A DNA stretch of 64,000 nt, from assembly GCF_029168945.1 (NCBI RefSeq), contig NC_083604.1, forward strand, positions 68,526,211-68,590,210, given 5' to 3'. Position numbers and translations under genes: made by a program. Position 1 is the stretch's first letter. Every line of letters starts with the position of its first letter. Shown here one piece after another: positions 20,925 through 31,846 of the stretch. Source of the DNA: Cannabis sativa. Its lineage: Eukaryota; Streptophyta; Magnoliopsida; Rosales; Cannabaceae. The notes below the pieces were generated by a model. That model did no database searches and was not told where the DNA came from. It worked only from the letters and a program-made list of their open reading frames with translations.

Positions 20925-22342
20925 AATTGACAGAGCTTGAAAATAAATATATATACATATGAAAATAAATTTTAATATATATTGTTCAAAAATATATATT
21001 TATGTCTCTTTTTATATTAAATATAATTGTTTAATGAAATTATTAGTTTAACATTTTATTTTTTATTTTTATGTTAAAATTAAATTATTTATAATATCTA
21101 AACTTATTTACTTAGTTTAATAAAAAAATATGTACAAAATATATAAAAACCAACTTTTATAACACAAATAGTACTTCACACACGGTGTTATAAATTTTTA
21201 TATATTTTATAATATTTGATTTCTCAAAATACTTTTTGGGCACATCATGTATGCAATTGTGATGTTACTCTAACCATCTTACTCCATTCTCTTTATTTCT
21301 TTTCTTTTCTTTTTTTTCAATTCTAATTTTGAACTGAATACACACGTGATTCAATCTTATTTTTACAGTGTAATATGTAAATGTCAACTATGCTGATATA
21401 TAATTATGTATCGAATATAATGTTTGAAAATATATTACATTTTAAAAAAAAATGTTTTTGACTGAATTAAATTCAGAAACTTATAATCTTAAATAATTAT
21501 AAAATATATGATTAAAAAATAAAATTAAAACTAAAAATTTGTTCAGAATGTAAAATGAGATATGGTGGTATTACTAATAATTTTTTTTTTTTTTTGAATG
21601 GCAATAAGGATAGAGGTAGATTAGTTTGTGCAGTGAAGCGTATTGTTTACTGTAACTACATAAATAATATAATATAAATTGATCAGGAAAAGAGTAGTGG
21701 AAACATTATTGTATAGTATTGATGATGTTGGTGTACAATAAGAGCCACCCATAACAAAGGAAGTGACGATCAAAATCAGTTGTTTTATATAATAAATGAA
21801 AATGTACCCTCTCTTTCTCTTATGTAACGACAACATTAATAGCATCACGGAAGCAGTACAAGGTAGCAATTCGGGTACAACAAATTAATAGGGAAGGAAA
21901 AAAATGAAAGAAAAGAAAAGAAAGTGGGGTTTATTATTGATTGAATGTTTAGATATGTAGCACCGACAACAGTAAAATTAGGACAAAATTGTATAATGGG
22001 TCATTGGGTTGGTGTCACATATCAAACCATGGCTACCATCATATTTATATTTTTGTGTGTAGATACTCTTTGTTGGCCATATATGTAATCATAATATCCC
22101 ACACACCACTTTCTAATGACGTGATCAAATTTTTATTATATTATATACTATATAACTAATAAAATTTGTCTTTCACTATCACTTATTTTTCATTTATGGG
22201 GTGTGTTTTGGGCACGGTTTGCAAATCAAAGTGAGAGAATTCAATACACAAGAAATTTTTTTTATATATACTTATATAAAGTTAGGTAAAACATCTACGC
22301 CACTTCCTGTTTTTTCTGTTTTATATGATTTTGTTATCCCAG
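20925..22342. other. AT-rich intergenic sequence
   Basis: No supported gene. A further T run plus GAATGG at 21583-21600 resembles the micro-insertions but has no convincing target duplication. Confidence 0.5.
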
Positions 22343-22396
22343 CAAACAATATTGAAATTCTATAAAGAATAAAAAAACAAACAAACAATATTGAAA
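22343..22396 (+). mobile_element. Micro-insertion with A-rich tail
   Basis: CAAACAATATTGAAA occurs at 22343-22357 and 22382-22396. Between them is TTCTATAAAGAAT plus an A-rich tail. Confidence 0.65.
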
Positions 22397-23773
22397 AGAG
22401 TGAGCTGTAGTGCCTCAATGAAAAATTGTTTGATGAATAGGTTGCTTTCGTGTTAGAAAACTAGAGGAGAAACCATAATTTCGATTGCTATACATTGCTT
22501 ATCTAATATATTTGCTAAACATGGTTAATTACAGTTAACAAAAGGAAAAAATGTTAATTAAAGTAGTTGAAAATTGTTATTTAGGACATTTTGCAATCTT
22601 TTTTTTTCTTATTTATTTTATGCAAAAAAAAAAAAACCAAAGTAACAGTGTAGTCAAACTTCAAGCTGCCCTTGGGAGAGGGATGGGCATGGCAGACCAT
22701 ACTATGAAGTGGGTTTCAAGAAAATTTTGCCTTTTTTCCACTTCTCATGTGTAAAAAGGAATAAGCAGTGTGCACTCAAAATGGGTTTAGATTTTTCTTT
22801 TTTTTTTTTTAACTAAGAAAAAAAAAACACCAACAACGAAAGATTTCCTTCCAGCTATCATTAGCTAAGGCTGCTTACTAGACCAATTTAAGCTGGAATT
22901 GCAAATTGCAATGTTGCTTGAATGAGAAATGGGGCAAGTTGCTTTGAGCATTAATTAGAAGTGTTCCTAAGTTCAGGGATCCATATGGGTCGTTGATACC
23001 AAATTTTGGGTCTTCTTTCACAATAATTTAGGTAAAGAAGAAATATCTGTATCTGTACAGATCAATCACGAGGGAGAAAAAAGTGGAAATAAGAAAGAAA
23101 AACATTTTGACCTTTCAAACTCCCAATGGTCGTAGAAACTATAAGAATGTTACATTATTATGAACTCCAAAAGCCATCATAGAAAACAAAAATCCACAAC
23201 CAAATATCGAAACTCTACCAATCAATTCAAAGACACAAACATTTTCTTTCCAGAAGCTACGAAATATACAAGCCAAATTTTTAGGCATAATATTCCTTAT
23301 TCTCTGATTATAATATCCAAAACACATTAATTATATCTTTACTGTGCTCAGTTTGGAACCAGTTTAATGAATTTATTTGGTGAATTTGATATTTTTACTG
23401 TGACGAAATGAGCTAAATTACATAATTTTTTTTTAATTTTCTTTTTTGTTTTATCAAAGGGTCACTTTCAGAATTTTATTTTACCAAAATCCCAAACGAG
23501 ATTTTTCTTAAAGAGAGAGACGGAAAGAAATAAAAACTGAGCTGTCCATCAGGAGATAAGATACAATATCATTGAAATAATCAGATTTAAAATTCAAAAA
23601 ATAAATGATAACTTCAACCAAAGAAAAAATTTGGTAATCATAAATTATCATTTACAAAACACATGCATTTTTTTTATGATATACGAAGTAAAATTAAATT
23701 AAATTTAACATATATATATTATATATAATAATTTTGTAACATTAAACTGTACACCAGAAGAGGGTAGTATTAG
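22397..23773. other. AT-rich sequence downstream of the host gene
   Basis: No gene seen on either strand. The part next to 23773 is the 3' flank of the minus-strand host gene and should hold its 3' UTR. Confidence 0.5.
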
Positions 23774-24295
23774 CTAATAGAGAGGCACCGGAAAGCGTGG
23801 TGGCTTAGGAGGCTTGGGCAAATCAACGACAATCTTTTCATGTCGTATTGGCTCACAAGGACAGGGCATTGCTATAAACTTCGGTACAGTATCTCCAGGC
23901 ATCAAAACTGGCAAGCTCTGCCATTGGTTTCCCTTCAAATCCTTCAACATATCAAAAATTGCATTTCAGTACTTAAGTAGATCCCAAAAAGAAAAAAGGA
24001 AAATTGCGAAGAGAGCCCGAAAACTTTTGTTAATTACATAAATAACCCAAAAATAAAGAAAAATTACCGAATTAGAAGCGTTGGGTTTGATTGGGCCGTT
24101 TTCGAGATCGGCAGAATCAGAGGCGTCGGAAGCGAAAGATCTACGGAGGGATCTGAGCTTGTCCCAGTGGTAGCAACAAGAGAAGATACCGCTTAAGCTG
24201 AAGATGATGATTAAGAGTAAGGCGGTGCCGAGAGGGAAGCCCAGGGACGGCCGTGATGCGTCCACGTGTGGCGGAGAGAAATCTTGGTTCTCCAT
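23774..24295 (-). CDS. Small conserved plant membrane protein, two exons
   Basis: Exon 1 is 24295-24068 (76 codons), the intron 24067-23942 (126 bp, GT...AG, phase 0) and exon 2 23941-23774, giving 131 residues plus TAG. The start is the ATG at 24295, the first in the conserved frame. Residues 1-20 (MENQDFSPPHVDASRPSLGF) precede a membrane segment at about 21-42 (PLGTALLLIIIFSLSGIF), then CCYHWDKLRSLRRSF, an acidic Ser/Asp stretch and a C-terminal half with LPVLMPGDTVPKFIAMPCP and the Pro-rich end KPPKPPRFPVPLY. From memory, plant proteins of this layout are often labelled 'hydroxyproline-rich glycoprotein family'; the function is unknown to me. A single-pass membrane anchor with a Pro-rich tail is inferred. 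The frame is clean, so the gene is probably active. Confidence 0.85.
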
Positions 24296-24353
24296 TGCTT
24301 CTTAAAATAGGAGTAAGAGTACTAGTAATAATACTAGAAGTTTCTTCTCTCAT
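24141..24353 (-). promoter_or_regulatory. Upstream ORF overlapping the host gene start
   Basis: The first ATG after the predicted transcription start is at 24353-24351, 56 bp before the gene's own ATG and in another frame (MREETSSIITSTLTPIL). It stays open to 24141, overlapping the coding sequence by about 155 bp. An overlapping upstream ORF usually lowers translation of the main product. Whether it is used depends on the true transcript start. Confidence 0.45.
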
Positions 24354-24466
24354 GTGTTTGGGGAGAGAGAAAATGGAGGGAAAGAACTCTCCTGTATTCT
24401 TCTGAGAGGGTTTGTTTTTGAGTTTTGGAGAAAGCTTTGATAGGAGTTGAGAGGGAGTTGGGTTGC

Positions 24467-24476
24467 AATTTATAAA
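24467..24476 (-). promoter_or_regulatory. TATA box of the host gene
   Basis: On the minus strand CTTTATAAATTGC lies about 175 bp before the ATG at 24295. It is followed by a pyrimidine- and A-rich leader with CTCTCAACTCC and CTCTCTCCCC runs, typical of a plant 5' UTR. Transcription is expected to start near 24440. Confidence 0.65.
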
Positions 24477-24930
24477 GAGTGAGGAGTAAATTATTAATTT
24501 TTTAAAAATAAAATTAGTAAAAAGGACTTTAGTTTCGGACAGGTGTGTACGTGGAAAGGTACACCTAATGTCCGGGCCATGGTACGGATCAGGGTGGGAC
24601 CTACTTGCTTTAAGAGTGTATTTGCGCTTCAAGAAAAGACTACATTTATGTAAAGAAGAGTGTTATATTATACATCTCCACTACAAACCACCATTTTAAC
24701 TCACACTCATAAAAAATAGTGTAATTTGATGTATAGTGACAAGTCTTTAAATTTGATTTTTTTTTTAACAAAAAAGATTATATAAAAGAGTAAATTTAGT
24801 ACTAAAGTGATACTATATTGAGCTTAGATTAAAATTTATATATTTTTAAATATATACTAGTTAAACAATACGTCCTTGAACTACTAAAAAAAATTATAAA
24901 ATATAATAATTTTATATTAAATATTTTATA
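24477..24930. other. Upstream region of the host gene
   Basis: Holds the likely promoter of the minus-strand gene (nearest 150 bp) and AT-rich sequence. A minus-strand open frame here (to 24632) is the same frame as the upstream ORF and is not a separate gene. Confidence 0.5.
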
Positions 24931-24989
24931 AATAAGGAAATGAGTTTTGTCAAAAAAAAAAATAAATAAATAATAAGGAAATGAGTTTT
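24931..24989 (+). mobile_element. Micro-insertion: GTC plus poly(A) between target duplications
   Basis: AATAAGGAAATGAGTTTT is found exactly at 24931-24948 and 24972-24989. The insert is GTC, 11 A, then AATAAAT units. A second T run plus GAG follows directly, perhaps another such event. Confidence 0.8.
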
Positions 24990-25085
24990 TTTTTTTTTTT
25001 TTGAGTTTTAACCCAAAAAAAAAAATAACAATATTACAAAAATATTTCTAGCTGGCCAAATAAATAAATATACAGCCTAAATAAA

Positions 25086-25845
25086 AAAAATTACACAAAT
25101 ACCACTTACGCACACCTTCAACCTAGGATCCATGCTTCCTGGGTAACTATCGCGCAACCATCGCGTAACCACGCAGCAACCCAACGCAACCGAAACAAAA
25201 ATTCAACCAGAAAGAGAACCACCATTAATTATGACGACTTCACCTGAGAAGACGATCAGAATCAATCAAAACAAGAGTTATTTCAAATTCATAAAAAAAA
25301 GTATAGAAAAACTACTATGAAAGTAAAATTCAATCGAAAATTCAGCTTAATTTGCATAAAATTAATGCTCTGATTTTAATTTTTAGATCCATGAAAGGCA
25401 AATCTCAAAAATTTGAACTGAAATTCCCAAACAGTCTAACTCAAGTATAATCCAAAAAAAATTACATCAATACTATAGTAAAATATTTAGCCTGGTGTAT
25501 TTTTATTGTTTTCCAAATTTCTAATGATGAATTTGTTCATATTAAATCATAGTAGATAGAGTTACGTACGTGGAAACACTGTTCTGATTTTTAATGTTTC
25601 ACAGCAGCTGTATAAACATTTTGCTAACAGTTATTTCGTATGGTTGAAACCTTCGTCTGATGCAACATTTGGCCAACCACCCAGAAACTTTCGTCTGATT
25701 GAAATCTTCGTATGATGCAACCTTCGACCAACCGCCCAGCAACTACCTTGCAATCATCGTCTGATGCAACTACCGCGCAACCGCGCAGCAACCACCCTGC
25801 AACCATCGTCTGATTGCGTAAGTGATAGTGTAAGTGGTATTTTGG
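25086..25845. mobile_element. Inverted-repeat element with a CAACC-rich internal array
   Basis: The left end AATTACACAAATACCACTTA and the reverse complement of the right end (AATTACCAAAATACCACTTA) match closely. The inside carries degenerate repeats of CGTCTGATGCAAC and CGCAACCGCGCAGCAACCA near 25140-25200 and 25640-25820, a clear GC-rich contrast. The ends resemble MULE-type MITEs. No target duplication was established. Confidence 0.55.
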
Positions 25846-26068
25846 TAATTAAAATCACATAAAACATATAATGTTGTCCTTACTTTATGGAGATATTTTT
25901 ATAAATAAAGTGTCAATTTATATTTTTTATGTAATAATTCTTTTTGGTTATACATTTGAAATTGTATCCGTTTGTTTGATAAGAGAAGTTAGAGGAAATA
26001 ATAGATTTTTTTAATTTTATTATTATTTATCTTTAAAGCAAACGATGGATTAAAAGTTAAAACTATCA

Positions 26069-26925
26069 GGGCCCATTTGGTACGCAGGATTGGACTGGAT
26101 TGGACTGAAAAGGATTGGACTGGACTGGACAAGATTGGATTATGCTGAAAGTAATCCTGTGTTTGGTTTAAGAATGGACTGGACTATTTTATTTATTTCC
26201 TTTTAGAAAAAAAAATAAATTAAATAAAAATATATAATAATAAATTAAAATTAAAATATATAATAATAAATAAATATAAATAAATAATTTGTAGCAAAAA
26301 AATAATATATCATATATAATTAAGAATATATCATAAATATATAATAAAATATTTTGTCATATTTTTTATTTAATAAATAATTAAAATAGTAAAATAAAAA
26401 TACTTGAATAATATTTAATTGTTTATCTTAAACACTAATTTAATCACTAATTTAATATAAATATTAATTTTTTAAAATATTTATATAAATTTTTTAGTTA
26501 TTTAAAAATAATATATAATTTTATTGTCATATTTTTTTTCTTAGAATCAATTTAAGTAACTATTATTTAATTAATAATATTCTAAATTTTAAAAACTTAT
26601 GTATAATAATTCAAAATTATACATTTTTACTAATTTTAATGAATAAGTTTTTGATAAAAAAAAATGTATAAATAAATGTGCGATAATTATTTCCTTTAAA
26701 TTCTTATTAAATTTAAAATATATTAATAAAATTTTAATTAAAAAAACGATAAAAAAAAAATCTCACCTGCATGGGATTATTTATCCCACCCTGCTGGATG
26801 GGATAAATAATCCCAGACAGATGAGGTTAACTGGATTAATTATCCAGACTTCTAATATGCCCAAACACTGGATTGGACAAATTAACCTGTCTAATCCAAT
26901 CCAGTCCTGCGTACTAAACGGGCCC
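26069..26925. mobile_element. PIF/Harbinger-like non-autonomous element
   Basis: 857 bp with inverted ends: left GGGCCCATTTGGTACGCAGG, right (reverse complement) GGGCCCGTTTAGTACGCAGG, flanked by the 3-bp duplication TCA (26066-26068, 26926-26928). Next to each end are repeats of GGATTGGACTGG type, and near 26770-26812 a strong palindrome (GGGATTATTTATCCC, GGGATAAATAATCCC). No transposase gene is present. The GGGCCCGTTTGG ends and 3-bp duplication fit PIF/Harbinger, although TCA rather than TTA/TAA is unusual. Confidence 0.75.
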
Positions 26926-26928
26926 TCA

Positions 26929-27961
26929 ATTCAATTGGGTTGATTAATTCTCAGGTTTCTTGACTCACAAAAAAAAAACTATACCCTTCCACAATACACG
27001 GCAGTGAGCGAGAAAGAAACATAATAATTTGGGTTTTTTTTAATATTATCCCTAAAAATTATTTTATTTATAAAAATATCTTTAAGAAAATTATTTGCGC
27101 AAATATCGTTGTGCCACGTCAGCATACATATCGAATTCCAAAAAATTACCGAAAATGGAAAAAAATAGAAAATCTCGTTTCCAAAAATTTTCGCTTTTTG
27201 GGTTTTGAAAAAAGTAACCTTTTAGTTACTTTTGATGTGAATAAGATATCAATTGGTTACTTTTCTATTAACAAATTTATTTTAGAATTTTATACATATA
27301 TAAATTATAAAATAATCATTTTAAAATGTGAGAAATATATGTTTTTCTGTCTCCAAAAAATGATGATTAATATTAAAAGAAACTTTTTTGTTTCTTTTTT
27401 ATATTTTCAACCTATATTATGTTATTTTATTGTTTAAGATACTTTGAGGTTATTTTTTTTTTAATGTAAATCATATGATGTTTTAGATAACCAACAACAA
27501 CAATTTCCTAAACAATTTGATATTTACATGTTCAGATGTAATTAATTCTAAAAAATATAGAGTAACTTGTGATGGTGGTTGTTGTATTGAATTTTAAGTA
27601 CTATGTGATTGCCATATATTTATTTTAGAAACATATCAAAATTGTTACAAAATAAGCTAATTTGTATAAGCTTATTACTTAGTAACTTATAAAATTGGTT
27701 GATATATTAAAGTTCGTTGAAGTTGAAAGTTTAATTATTTTTCTTAGCTGGATATATAGAAAAGAAACTTAAAAGTTACTTTTTCGGGTCATTTGTTTTT
27801 GTAGCGGAAAAAAAATATATGCTTTCCACATATCAAAATGATCATCATAAAAAATAGATTATAATTGTACAATTTTTGAGTCAAAATAATAAATGGTTTA
27901 GCTGAAAAAACTTTTTAAAATTTTGGAAAAGAAAATATATATTTATTTATATATATATATA
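26929..27961. other. AT-rich intergenic sequence
   Basis: An open frame at 27111-27437 (108 codons) is Lys/Phe/Ile-rich, as expected by chance at this base composition, and shows no domain. (TA)n precedes 27961. Confidence 0.5.
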
Positions 27962-29551
27962 CTAGGTTGATGTTACGTGCAATGCACGTATAATTAGTTT
28001 TTTTTTTAATTAAATTTAATTAGGTTGATTTATTTAATTTTTTTAATTAAATAATATATTTTTTTTAATTTTTAAAATGAGATTTGAGATTTTCATTTTT
28101 GAATTTTTTTTTTAACTATTGCAACAACATTAGTAGATATATGCCTCTTATCAATTAGATTGTTGATGGTTAACAATTTCTCTACAATTTTTTGGAGAAA
28201 CAAGTAATATTTCTACAAAATTAATTTATAATATTATTTTTAATTTCTTTTTTAAAAATCTAGATATTATTGTTAACTGTGAAAATACAAAATATATAGA
28301 TATAATATTTCTGGAAAATTAATTTATAATATTTTATTTTACAAAATCTTAATATATTATTGTTATAAGATGTGAAAATACAAAGATAGAAGGGGCATGG
28401 ACATGGTTACATATCAAATGAAAAATTATGCACAGATAATTTCAGGAATGTGAGAGAAGAGTTTGCAACATCACATACAATCCTGCATATAGATTAGACC
28501 TTTGGATATATTAGATCACATTCAACAAAATAATGGATATAAAATTTCTGAGAAATAAAGAGCAAAAGTTGAGAAAAGAATAAGTGAATGAAAAAATATC
28601 ATAAATAATATTCACTGATTATAAATTAATAAATAAATTATTTTTTAAAAAAAATTATTTTAAATATAAATTAGTTTTTAAAAAATATATAATAAATCTA
28701 AGTATCTTAAAAAAATCAAAATATTTAATCAACTGGACTGTTGCCATAACAAATGCAACAAACATGTACTCAAAAATTTAACCTCAAAAAAAAAAATGAT
28801 TTATATTTTACCTCGTCAGCAAAATTTTAGAACTACCAATTATTTTAGAATCTCCAAGTTCCATCATATATGACCAAAGAGCATGTTCAATGTCATTGTG
28901 TACCAAATCACTCTCTGTAGACTCCCGAAAGAGATTTGTAAATTGATTTGTTCGACGCACTAACTCTGTGCATTACACCCATATGTCACCTGCATACCAT
29001 CATCAACATAATGAGTTTAAGTAGCTAGGAACTGAATAAAGTAAACCAGAAAATATGAACCAAAAAATAATAAAATTTGAATATATAAATTTTTAAGTAT
29101 TGTGTTTAATATATATCAGTTTACACGATGAGATCTAGAAGGATTTCAATGCATGGTGGAGTTGGTTTCGAAAAGAGAATTTGGACTGGTGGTTAGAACT
29201 TTTCTTGGAGGAATTTTAGGGGTCTTCGTTTATTTTAATTTTATTAAATATTTTTATTTGTTATTTTGTTGGTAGATAACGTGAGGTTAATTTTAGGGGT
29301 AAATAAATAAAAAAAAAATTATTAATATTCTCCCAAGATAGGTTTGTTAGAGAGATATGGGGCTAGGATGATTTTTTTAATTTAAAAAGAGATTATTAAT
29401 ATTTAAAAGATTGTTTAATTTTTGGGTTTAATTATTGGGTTTATTTGTTAACGGGAGATCAAACCTAATCGTTAAATTTAACAAAATATTCTTAAGTATA
29501 TTCTGTTAAACCAAGAAATGCCGTTAGATAGACACTTTTAATATATAAAGA
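27962..29551 (-). mobile_element. Non-autonomous Helitron, both ends present
   Basis: 1590 bp on the minus strand. The 5' end at 29551 is TCTTTATATATTAAAAGTG after host A. The 3' end at 27962-27965 is CTAG followed by host T, preceded at 8 bp by a hairpin (TACGTGCA / TGCACGTA, plus-strand 27974-27990). All three hallmarks of a Helitron are met: 5' TC, a 3' hairpin close to CTRR, and insertion between A and T with no duplication. There is no Rep/helicase gene, so it depends on another copy. The 5' 210 bp match 495-724. A gene-like exon lies inside at 28812-28989. Confidence 0.75.
28812..28989 (-). pseudogene. Exon-like fragment inside the Helitron
   Basis: On the minus strand a block flanked by AG (28991-28990) and GT (28811-28810) reads, in one frame after an early stop, ELVRRTNQFTNLFRESTESD, then LVHNDIEHALWSYMMELG and DSKIIGSSKILLTR, about 52 codons without a stop. 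Another acceptor AG about 20 bp in would remove the early stop. Composition is protein-like and unlike the AT-rich surroundings. I do not recognise the family. It is probably a piece of a host gene taken up by the Helitron. Confidence 0.45.
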
Positions 29552-30382
29552 TATGTGTGTGTGTGCGTTTTACCTCTATTTACACAAAAAAAAAGGTTTT
29601 AGCTACTAGCTAGGAGAGAGAAAAAAGAGTAGAAGAAAAAATATAAAAGAAAAGCTCAGGCATAATAGAAGAAAAAAATATTTTTTAATTTCTTTATACA
29701 TTTTAAAAATAATACAAAGATATAACGGTATTTGAAGCAATAAAATGGACAGAGTCAAATTCATTAATACTTTGAAAATGATGTTGGTATGTGCAATTAA
29801 TTATGTATTTTTTAGGAAAATTTGTACTACACCATTTCTTTTTTTTTTTTTTTTAATAATAAAAAATGAACAAAACTTCCATTAAAAATTAATAAGAGTA
29901 AAATACATTAAGAAAAAATATGGAGAATTATTTAAAATAGTTTATCATCCACCTTGAATGCATGTACTACTAATTTATGATTATGAACATAAATTACCTT
30001 GAATGTATGTACTACTAATTTATGATTATGAACATAAGTTAAGAACGCTTCAGGAAAATTGAAAAATAAACTAGTACTACCTTATAAAAAAATCCTAATT
30101 CTATACAAATAAATGATCTCATGGAGAACATAAAAAAAAATCTATTTAATTTATACTATACCATTTTAAATGTTATTTTTGTATATATTTTATGGGTCTT
30201 GGAGTTCTTTAGTCTAAAATTTTTTAATATTACACTACACATGTGCAAAAAAAAAATATTTAAGTTCCATTTTCACACATTTACATATATTTTTAACTAA
30301 GTACAATATACATTATTATAAAAAGAAAAAAATTAAAAAATTGTACTAGATATCCAAACAAATAGTCTATATTTGTACTACT
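29552..30382. other. AT-rich intergenic sequence
   Basis: (GT)n near 29555, long T run at 29838-29856, the tandem repeat described separately, and no gene. Confidence 0.55.
29951..30040. repeat. Two tandem 45-bp units
   Basis: ACCTTGAATGCATGTACTAC starts at 29951 and the matching unit (GCATG to GTATG) at 29996. The two copies differ at about two bases, so the duplication is recent. Confidence 0.85.
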
Positions 30383-31846
30383 ATTCCGGAAGCTAGTACT
30401 GCTCGACCTTTCCGTTTTGAGGCTTGGTGGACAAGGGACCCACGTAGCGCGCTGGTTGTGGACAATGCTTGGACTTCAGTTACTCATGACTGGGCCCTGG
30501 TTAGATTTTCCAAGATAGTGGGTGCTACCCGTCTTAGTCTTAGTAGATGGAATAAACTGCAATTTGGTAAATTGGACATGTGTATCTCTCAACTGGAAAG
30601 CCAACTCAAGAATATTCAAAGTATGCCTGCTGTTCTAGGAGTTGGGCCCAGGAGGTTGAGGTCAGGAAGGCTCTCAATGGGTCTTTAAGGCAGAAGACTC
30701 TTTATTGGCAACAACGATCAAGAATCTCTTGGATTAAGGAGGGGGATAAATGTTCAAAATTGTTTTTCATTGCGGTCACAATCCGCAATAGGAGAAATAT
30801 GGTGGAGAGTATCCTGAGTAAAAATGGTCGTTGGTTGACTAACAGATCGGAGATGGGTAATGAATTCTTGAAATTCATGGGTAACATCTTTGGTAACCCG
30901 ATCCAGGGTCCTTTAGAGTGTCTGGATCACCTAATTATGGATCATCTCTCTCCAAGGGAGCGAACTGACCTTGTTTTGGTTCCGGAGCATGAGGAAATTA
31001 GACAGACTCTCTTCTCCATGGGTAGTATGAAGGCCCCGGGTCCTGATGGCATGTCTGTCTTCTTCTTTAAACATTATTGGAGCTCTGTTGGAGGTGACTT
31101 TTGTGAAGCGGTTGAAGACTTTTTTAATTCTGGGACAATGCATAAGGGGATCAATGCGACAAATGTCATCCTTATCCCCAAGGTGGCTAATTAATAGAGT
31201 TACGCAGTTTAGACCTATTGCTCTTTGCAATGTGGTCTATAAGGTTATCTCTAAAATCATCGCCAATAGAATTAGACCAGTGCTCTCCAGACTGATTTGC
31301 CCTACCCAAGCAGCTTTTGTTCCGGGTCGTAGTATCCATGACAATAATGTGCTGGTTCAAGAAATCATCCATTCCTTTAAGCTCAAAAAAGGGATGGAGG
31401 GTTTATTTGCTATCAAAATTGATCTCGTCAAGGCCTATGATAAACTAAGCTGGCAATTTATTGATCACGTTCTCCGAAGTTTTAAGGCCCCTGATAAGTT
31501 TCGCAATTGGGTTTACCACTGTATCTCCACTTCGACGTTTAATTTGTATCTCAATGGGGAAAAGGTGAGCAGGATAATCCCGGAGGGTGGGCTAAGGCAA
31601 GGGGATCCTCTATCCCCGTATCTCTTTATTTGGGCAGCGGATATCTTGTCTCGAATTCTTGAGAAGGCATTGGACTCTGGCACTATTGGAGGGATCAAAT
31701 TAAGCAGAAATGGCCCTAAACTCACACATCTTTTCTTTGCTGATGATCTTATCCTTGTAGGAAAGGTGACGATTGCTGAGGCCAAAGGAGTTTGGCAATG
31801 CATTGAACAGTTTTGTGATTGGTCGGGCAAAGTGTCAACAAACTAA
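30383..31846 (+). pseudogene. LINE reverse transcriptase
   Basis: The reading moves between frames at about 30660 and 31195. Visible blocks are [59 protein letters not shown] (then a stop), [65 protein letters not shown] and the catalytic [10 protein letters not shown] (FADD). This enzyme copies LINE RNA onto nicked chromosomal DNA. The catalytic residues are kept, but the frame breaks rule out a product. Confidence 0.92.

Noticed and set aside
21583..21600. T run plus GAATGG as another micro-insertion
   Set aside because: The tail matches the pattern, but no flanking direct repeat of 10 bp or more was found.
24354..24632. Upstream part of the long minus-strand frame ending at 24141, as a separate gene
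   Set aside because: It lies mostly upstream of the host gene's TATA box and leader; only the part from the ATG at 24353 can be transcribed, and it is treated as an upstream ORF.
27111..27437. 108-codon open frame in AT-rich DNA
   Set aside because: Lys/Phe/Ile/Asn composition is what random AT-rich sequence gives; no domain, and long stop-free frames recur throughout such regions.
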